Of a stretch of DNA of 36,455 nt, positions 31,635 to 36,455 are shown piece after piece (the stretch's first letter is position 1; each line of letters opens with the position of its first letter). The stretch lies in contig JAAAOI010000038.1 in assembly GCA_009908945.1 (NCBI GenBank), positions 1 through 36,455 of the forward strand. The letters are read 5' to 3'. Both the position numbers and the translations under genes were made by a program. Source of the DNA: Bacteroidota bacterium. GTDB taxonomy: Bacteria; Bacteroidota; Rhodothermia; Rhodothermales; Salinibacteraceae. A model generated the notes under the pieces. That model was not told the origin of the DNA. It ran no database searches and was given only the letters and a program-made list of their open reading frames with translations.

Positions 31635-33377
31635 ATGTATCAGCAGTTCTCAGTCAGCCGGTTGGCTAACCTTTGCGCGCGGACCATTCTGCGCGGCTTC
31701 GGTCGCTACCGCACACAGTTCGCGCACCTGACGCGCCGAGCCCGCACTTCCTTCGCACAGCGGGACTGGCAGCAAATGCAGGAGGATGCCCGCGCGCGGC
31801 TGACGCTGTACGAGGAAGTCGAGGACGCCGTGGTAAAAGAGGTGCACGATCTGCTGGCCTCGCAGGTGCGCGAGCGCTTGATGTGGGTCAGTATCAAAGC
31901 GGTGTACTCGGGTCTCATTGATGGGCGGGGCGACTGGAATATTGCCGAGACGTTCTTTAATTCCATCACCCGGCAGGTTTTCGCTACCGTTGGCGTAGAC
32001 CCCCACGTTGAGTTTGTCACGTCCGACTACGAAGTCCCGCTGGCCGAGCGTGCGGTGATCTACCGGACGTTTTCCCGGGCGGAATCCACGGAGGCGCTGC
32101 TCCACCAGCTACTCGATGAGGTGGACCTGGACGCAGCCTGGGCTGACCGCGCGCGCGACGTGGCGTTAACCGCGCAGCGTATCAATGCCCGGCTCCAGGC
32201 GGTGGGGGCGCTGGCCGTCGTAGAGCGGCTGGAAGTTATCCATGAGCCGTTCTTCCGCGGCAAGGGCGCCTACATCGTGGGGCGGCTCTACAGTGGCTCC
32301 CATCTGTTGCCCTTTGCCCTCGCCCTGCATCATGAAGCGCCCGGTGTGCGCATTGACGCCGTACTCCTGGAGGAGGACCCGGTTAGCATCCTGTTTAGCT
32401 TCGCCCGGTCCTACTTCCATATCGACGTTGACCGACCGTATGACCTGATCCGTTTCCTGAAAACCATTCTGCCCCGTAAGCGCGTAGCCGAGCTGTACAT
32501 CTCAACAGGGTACAACAAGCATGGCAAAACCGAGCTGTACCGCGACCTGATCTCGCACCTGGCGCTCACCGAGGAGCGGTTTACGCGGGCCCGGGGGCAG
32601 CGCGGCATGGTCATGACGGTCTTCACGATGCCCAACTACGATCTCGTGTTTAAAGTCATCAAGGACCAGTTCGACTATCCCAAAGAGTCGACGCGGCAAG
32701 AAGTCCTTGACAAATACAAACTGGTCTTCCGACGGGAGCGGGCGGGGCGGCTGGTTGACGCGCAGGCCTTTGAGCATCTGCAGTTTGCCAAGGAGCGCTT
32801 CGGGACCGAATTGCTGGCGGAGCTGGAGGAAGATGCCAGCAATACGGTGTGGGAGGAGGGCGACCGTGTCGTGGTGGACCATGCGTACATTGAGCGCCGC
32901 GTCATCCCGCTCGACATCTACGTGCGCGAGGCGGGAGACGCCTCGGCCCGGCAGGCCGTTATCGACTACGGGCAGGCCCTCAAAGACCTCGCCGCCTCCA
33001 ACATCTTTCCGGGTGACCTCTTCCTCAAAAACTTTGGCGTGACGCGGCACGGCCGGGTGGTCTTTTACGATTACGACGAACTCAGCCTGCTGACGACCTG
33101 CGTGTTCAAGGAGCTGCCCGAGCCCCAGACGTACGAGCAGGCGATGGCACCAGAGCCATGGTTCCACGTGGGCGAGCACGACATCTTTCCAGAAGAGTTT
33201 AAGCGGTTCCTGGGGCTGCCCGATCCGTTGATGGACGTCTTCGAAGCGCACCACGCGGACCTGTTCACCGCTGCGTACTGGCAGACCATACAGCAGCAGG
33301 TGCGCGAGGGTGAGGTCTTGCACACCGTCCCGTATGCGGCGCGATTTCGGCTGGACAACCAGCCCTCAAACGCTTAG
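31635..33377 (+). CDS. aceK: Isocitrate dehydrogenase kinase/phosphatase
   Basis: This bifunctional enzyme phosphorylates and dephosphorylates isocitrate dehydrogenase, directing isocitrate to the TCA cycle or the glyoxylate shunt. The start is the ATG at 31635, immediately after a strong purine-rich ribosome-binding site (GAGAGGAGAGGGGC); an upstream ATG at 31575 is less likely. At 580 residues it is nearly the same length as E. coli AceK (578). The kinase-like C-terminal motif NIFPGDLFLKNFGVTRHGR, followed by VVFYDYDE, contains the catalytic aspartates and the metal-binding Asn. No isocitrate lyase or malate synthase gene is in the window, so the partner operon is elsewhere. AceK is best known from Proteobacteria; its presence here is notable. 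Confidence 0.95.
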   Translation: MYQQFSVSRLANLCARTILRGFGRYRTQFAHLTRRARTSFAQRDWQQMQEDARARLTLYEEVEDAVVKEVHDLLASQVRERLMWVSIKAVYSGLIDGRGDWNIAETFFNSITRQVFATVGVDPHVEFVTSDYEVPLAERAVIYRTFSRAESTEALLHQLLDEVDLDAAWADRARDVALTAQRINARLQAVGALAVVERLEVIHEPFFRGKGAYIVGRLYSGSHLLPFALALHHEAPGVRIDAVLLEEDPVSILFSFARSYFHIDVDRPYDLIRFLKTILPRKRVAELYISTGYNKHGKTELYRDLISHLALTEERFTRARGQRGMVMTVFTMPNYDLVFKVIKDQFDYPKESTRQEVLDKYKLVFRRERAGRLVDAQAFEHLQFAKERFGTELLAELEEDASNTVWEEGDRVVVDHAYIERRVIPLDIYVREAGDASARQAVIDYGQALKDLAASNIFPGDLFLKNFGVTRHGRVVFYDYDELSLLTTCVFKELPEPQTYEQAMAPEPWFHVGEHDIFPEEFKRFLGLPDPLMDVFEAHHADLFTAAYWQTIQQQVREGEVLHTVPYAARFRLDNQPSNA

Positions 33378-33384
33378 GACGGAG

Positions 33385-34143
33385 TTACGGGGGGGATGCC
33401 TGGGCCTGCTCCAGGAGGGCCAGGCCGCCTTCCAGGACGAGGTGCGGGGCGTAGTGCTCGATAGGGGACAGGGACGTCTGCAGCATAGCGCCCCAGCCCC
33501 CGGTTGCGATCACCACGTGCGGGCCGGGGGTGGCGCGTTTGAGGCGGCCCACCATCCCACGAACGCTGTCGATGAACTGATGATACAGGCCGGACCGGAT
33601 GGCTTCACGGGTGCTCGCGCCGATGACGTGTGCAGGCGCTTCCCCAGGCACGTCAGGAAGCTGGGCCGTCCCCTGATGAAGCGCCTGCTGTAGGAGCACC
33701 GGCCCGGGTGCGATGGCGCCGCCTCGGTACACCCCATCAGCGATGACGTCGTAGGTGAGGGCGGTGCCGGCATCGACGACCAGCATCGTCGTGGCCGATG
33801 CATGCCAGCGCGTCCAGGCGCCCGCTGCCGCGGCCAGCCGGTCGGTGCCCAGGGTGGCAGGCGTGGCATACCCCATGGCGAAGGGGAGGGGTGCCTCCGG
33901 CCCCACCACCAGCACGTCGTTCAGCCCATGCTCTGCGAGCAGCGCAGCCGCCTGTGGCGTGTGGGCCGGCACCACCGACACGATAGCCGCAGCATCGATG
34001 GGATGCTGCGCGATGATCGCCCGCAGCGCCTCTGCCCGTGGCGCCCAGGCGGGGGCGTTGACGCGGCGCAGGACGGCCGCCGCGCCGTGCGCGAAGCAGC
34101 CGATCTTCAGGGCGGTATTTCCGATGTCCAGCACGAGACGCAC
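33385..34143 (-). CDS. coaX: Type III pantothenate kinase
   Basis: This enzyme phosphorylates pantothenate, the first step of coenzyme A synthesis; type III enzymes are resistant to CoA feedback. The GTG at 34143 starts the conserved strand RLVLDIGNTALKIG. The ATG at 34200 would overlap birA and add an unconserved leader, so it is rejected. The product is 252 residues. GTDRLAAAAGAW and VVDAGTALTYDVI with GGAIAPG are the ASKHA-fold signature motifs. It follows birA after a 19-base gap, a common cofactor pair in bacteria. It converges with aceK with a seven-base gap. Confidence 0.94.
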   Translation of the reverse strand: MRLVLDIGNTALKIGCFAHGAAAVLRRVNAPAWAPRAEALRAIIAQHPIDAAAIVSVVPAHTPQAAALLAEHGLNDVLVVGPEAPLPFAMGYATPATLGTDRLAAAAGAWTRWHASATTMLVVDAGTALTYDVIADGVYRGGAIAPGPVLLQQALHQGTAQLPDVPGEAPAHVIGASTREAIRSGLYHQFIDSVRGMVGRLKRATPGPHVVIATGGWGAMLQTSLSPIEHYAPHLVLEGGLALLEQAQASPP

Positions 34144-34162
34144 GGCAGTAGAGCAGGTGAGG

Positions 34163-34963
34163 TCAGGAGAACGACGGCTGCGAGGATACGTCGCCCGCAA
34201 ACACCACCTGCGTGCCCGTAGCCGTAGCCAGGCGAAGCCCGCCGGCAGGGCTGAGGCCGAGCACCCGCCCGGTGATAGGGGCGGCCTGGGTGGTCGGGTG
34301 CAGCGTCACGGTCTCGCCTTGGTGGACCATCCGCTCCTCCGCCGTTTCGCGCAGCGCACCGATGGCCCCGCGCTCCCACTGTGCGTAGCGCGCTTCCATG
34401 GCAGTGAGGATCCGGGCGAGCAGGGCGGCGCGGTCTACACGCTGCCCGCTATGCAGCAGCAACGAGGTGGCCTTTTCCTGCAGCGCCGGAGGAAACGCTT
34501 GCTGATTCACATTCAGCCCAATGCCAGCGATGATGGCGGGGGCAGGGCCTGAGCCGGCGGCAGTCTCCAGCAGCACCCCGCCTACTTTGGCTACCCCGCA
34601 GTACAGGTCGTTGGGCCATTTGAGGTGCCCGGCCGTAGGTCCGCACGTAGCCCGCAGCGCATCGGACACGCCCAGCGCTACCACAAGCGGGAGCAGGGTC
34701 AGGTGTGTATCATCCGCTGGGCGCAGGAGCACGGACACCATCAGGTTGACGCCGGGCGCGGCCGCCCATCGCCGCCCGAGCCGTCCGCGGCCGGCCTCCT
34801 GGTATTCGGTAAGAAAGGCGCTGCCCTCAGGAGCGCCCTCCGCCGCCCAATCGCGCAAGGCCCGGTTGGTCGAGTCGACCTGCGCGGTGCCCCGGAGGGG
34901 ATGGCCCAGCCGGCGGGTGGACAGATGCGTCCGCGTGCGGCGGACAAGAGCGGGAGTGGCCAT
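34163..34963 (-). CDS. birA: Biotin-[acetyl-CoA-carboxylase] ligase, monofunctional
   Basis: This ligase attaches biotin to the carrier protein of acetyl-CoA carboxylase through biotinyl-5'-AMP. The start is the ATG at 34963; the ORF upstream is Cys-rich and unconserved. At 266 residues it lacks the N-terminal winged-helix of E. coli BirA, so it does not repress transcription. Motifs are QVDSTN near 28-33, GRGRLGRRW at 58-66 (the biotin/AMP loop), KWPND at 115-119, and KVGGVLLET with K126. The C-terminal SH3-like domain is present (GLSPAGGLRLATATG). It forms an operon with coaX, 19 bases downstream. Confidence 0.94.
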   Translation of the reverse strand: MATPALVRRTRTHLSTRRLGHPLRGTAQVDSTNRALRDWAAEGAPEGSAFLTEYQEAGRGRLGRRWAAAPGVNLMVSVLLRPADDTHLTLLPLVVALGVSDALRATCGPTAGHLKWPNDLYCGVAKVGGVLLETAAGSGPAPAIIAGIGLNVNQQAFPPALQEKATSLLLHSGQRVDRAALLARILTAMEARYAQWERGAIGALRETAEERMVHQGETVTLHPTTQAAPITGRVLGLSPAGGLRLATATGTQVVFAGDVSSQPSFS

Positions 34964-35070
34964 GCAGCGGCACCAGAGAAAGGATGTATGCAAAAGCAAA
35001 CGGCAGTGTGGATTGCCCCAAACGGTGGCCACGCTGATAGGTGCCGCCGGCGCTTAGGTGCTGCGGTGGT

Positions 35071-35110
35071 ACAATAATTGTTCGGGCTGGTGGTTGCTAC
35101 CGTAGCTTTC
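35071..35110 (+). promoter_or_regulatory. Possible promoter/operator upstream of the TPR gene
   Basis: TAGCTTTC (35103-35110) is one base from TAnnTTTG, with TTG at 35078-35080 and a 22-base spacer. The palindrome ACAATAATTGT (35071-35081) overlaps the TTG. Weak but placed correctly for the TPR gene. Confidence 0.3.
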
Positions 35111-35136
35111 CCTGGTCCGTAACCGGCGGTTCCCCC

Positions 35137-35865
35137 GTGGCGCACTGGCGACATCACTTACCTGCGCCTCGCCTGAGCCGAGGCGTGATTCTTTTGCTCC
35201 TTCTGTTCTCCTGGGGCGGCCGGCCAGCGTTCAGCCAGGGGCAGGCCGAGGCGCGCTCGGACTCTGCTCGTATGATAGACATTCAATTGCAGCGCGCCCA
35301 GATGGCCATGCGAAGCGGCGCCAGTCTGCGGGAGGCACGGACGCGACTAAACCGGGTGCTGGCCCTGGCCCCAGACCACGCCGAAGCGCTGCACCTCCGG
35401 GCGCGTGCGCACCTGGCCCTGCAAGCCCCGCGGCAAGCCATAGCGGACGCGGAGCGGGCCCTTCAGTTGGCCGGCCCTGACATGGCAACCTACGCCACCC
35501 TTGTCGAAGCGGCTCGCCAGGTAGGCGACCGGGCCCGGGCGGTGAAAGCGCTGGAAGCGGCCATGGCAGTGGTCGCTGATGCCTGTCCTCATCCGCTGCG
35601 GCTGTCCTGGAGCGCCCTGCAGCTGGAGCACTATGATCACGCGGAGGCCCTGGCTCGGGTGGCCCTCCGCTGCCAGCCGTACCGCGCAGCGCCATACCAG
35701 CAACTGGCGCGCGTATTTATGCGCACCGACCGCACAGCCGACGCTGCCTTCATCCTGCACCAAGGGTTGGAGCGGGGGGCTTTGCACGCTTCCGGCGTAG
35801 TTCACGATGAGGATCTGAAAACGCTGGCGACGCACCCACTTGTCGCGCCTCTGTTGGAGCGGTAG
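35137..35865 (+). CDS. Exported TPR protein
   Basis: The GTG at 35137 begins a signal peptide (arginines, then GVILLLLLF, ending PAFSQ); the ATG at 35041 would give an implausible leader, and other starts are possible. The product is about 242 residues. After the signal are three or four TPR-like helix pairs (AEALHLRARAHLALQAPRQA; RAVKALEAAMAVV). It ends KTLATHPLVAPLLER. TPR domains hold partner proteins; the role is unknown. Its last 116 bases overlap, antisense, the minus-strand gene to the right. The upstream gap to birA may contain its promoter. Confidence 0.65.
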   Translation: MAHWRHHLPAPRLSRGVILLLLLFSWGGRPAFSQGQAEARSDSARMIDIQLQRAQMAMRSGASLREARTRLNRVLALAPDHAEALHLRARAHLALQAPRQAIADAERALQLAGPDMATYATLVEAARQVGDRARAVKALEAAMAVVADACPHPLRLSWSALQLEHYDHAEALARVALRCQPYRAAPYQQLARVFMRTDRTADAAFILHQGLERGALHASGVVHDEDLKTLATHPLVAPLLER

Positions 35866-36455
35866 CGCGTCCGGCGCGGGCACCCGCGTCGGCGTACCCA
35901 TACAGTGCGATCACCGTGCGAAACACCTGCGTCGGGCGGAGGAGGGTACCCACGTTGGTGTGGGCGCGCAGCAGTGCCGGCACCCAGGCCTCGCCATGCG
36001 GCCGGATGCTCACATCGAGGGTTGTGTGCTCGCCAAACAGGAGCCCCTGATCCTGCCGCTGCAAAAACAGCTTGGTCAACTCCCCGCTTTCGGCATGCAC
36101 GTAAAACCGCACCGCGCGGATTGCTTGGTCATCGCCCACCCCCGGACGTGCAGTTATCTCCATCACGCGCAAGGGATGCCCAAGCCAGGTAGTGTCGGGG
36201 CGCATCGTATAGGTAAACGCCTCCGCATGCCGGGGCTCGAGGTAGGCCGGGTCCTCTGGCAAGACAAACGAGGGCAATACCTCCAGGGGGCGGTCGCCTC
36301 CACTCAGAAAGCCCGGCATGCGGTCGGGAGCGAACGTGCCAAGGCTATCCACGATCTGCACCAGCGTCCGCTCGTTGGGCGGGGTGTGCTCATAGAGTGC
36401 AGTGGAGCGCCGGATGATTTTGGGGCCCGGGGTCCACTGCTCAGTCCGCACGTAC
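35750..36455 (-). CDS. Unidentified protein, 5' end beyond the window
   Basis: The frame is open to the right edge, so the start lies outside; the GTG at 36451 is not necessarily the start. About 235 residues are visible. The central part has alternating beta-strands and a helix pattern (FTYTMRPDTTWLGHPLRVME; RAVRFYVHAESGELTKLF) that resembles LolA-like or outer-membrane lipoprotein-sorting proteins, but I cannot confirm a family. Strands continue to VFRTVIALYGYAD near 35900. The last 40 residues are Arg/Pro-rich and may be read-through of the convergent TPR gene, so a real stop may have been lost or a frame error may exist. Confidence 0.55.
   Translation of the reverse strand, partial: YVRTEQWTPGPKIIRRSTALYEHTPPNERTLVQIVDSLGTFAPDRMPGFLSGGDRPLEVLPSFVLPEDPAYLEPRHAEAFTYTMRPDTTWLGHPLRVMEITARPGVGDDQAIRAVRFYVHAESGELTKLFLQRQDQGLLFGEHTTLDVSIRPHGEAWVPALLRAHTNVGTLLRPTQVFRTVIALYGYADAGARAGRATAPTEARQVGASPAFSDPHRELRRKRAKPPAPTLGAG

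Noticed and set aside
1-36455. CRISPR arrays, tRNA or rRNA genes, insertion sequences, prophage
   Set aside because: No regularly spaced repeats, no cloverleaf beyond tmRNA, no transposase or phage genes on either strand.

Overview
The window looks like a chromosomal segment of a GC-rich, halophilic member of the Bacteroidota, most likely the Rhodothermota/Salinibacter side. Four things point that way. There is an Oar-like TonB-dependent receptor with a carboxypeptidase-regulatory N-terminal domain. Lipoproteins carry an acidic Ser-Asp/Glu motif right after the lipobox cysteine. One promoter matches the Bacteroidota consensus (TTG, 21-base spacer, TAnnTTTG). Most soluble proteins are rich in Asp and Glu. 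This placement is inference from gene content; no search was possible. Most genes are housekeeping. I see no prophage, insertion sequence, CRISPR array or secondary-metabolite cluster.

Left part (1-10878) is envelope territory. On the minus strand an Oar-like receptor (5764-2450) is followed by a modular lipoprotein (2345-169). That lipoprotein is built from tandem 188-residue modules and is broken by an apparent one-base frameshift near 1600-1610. A 794-base gene-free stretch with a 15-bp inverted repeat separates it from a plus-strand trio: a small lipoprotein, an unusual 863-residue protein with beta-barrel-like blocks around a coiled-coil core, and an OmpA-family peptidoglycan-binding protein.

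Middle part (10999-25728) holds argS, a DHH phosphoesterase, a voltage-gated K+ channel, a thiolase, a 3-methyladenine DNA glycosylase and the fadI-fadJ beta-oxidation operon. It continues with a SatD-like gene coupled to a short DUF3307-like membrane protein, a lipoprotein alpha/beta hydrolase, a polysaccharide deacetylase overlapping a flippase-like membrane protein, and purD.

Right part (25851-36455) holds a CPBP-like membrane protein, a zinc-ribbon/TPR membrane protein, the tmRNA gene ssrA with tag ADDYSYAMAA, and an alpha/beta hydrolase. It also has a 30-residue mS38-like ribosomal protein gene, a YtxH-like protein, yaaA, udk, aceK, the birA-coaX pair, a TPR protein, and an unidentified gene running off the right edge.

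No complete, obviously novel multi-gene system is evident. The strongest candidates for new biology are the three-block barrel/coiled-coil protein with its OmpA neighbour (6559-10878) and the receptor plus repeat-lipoprotein pair (169-5764).
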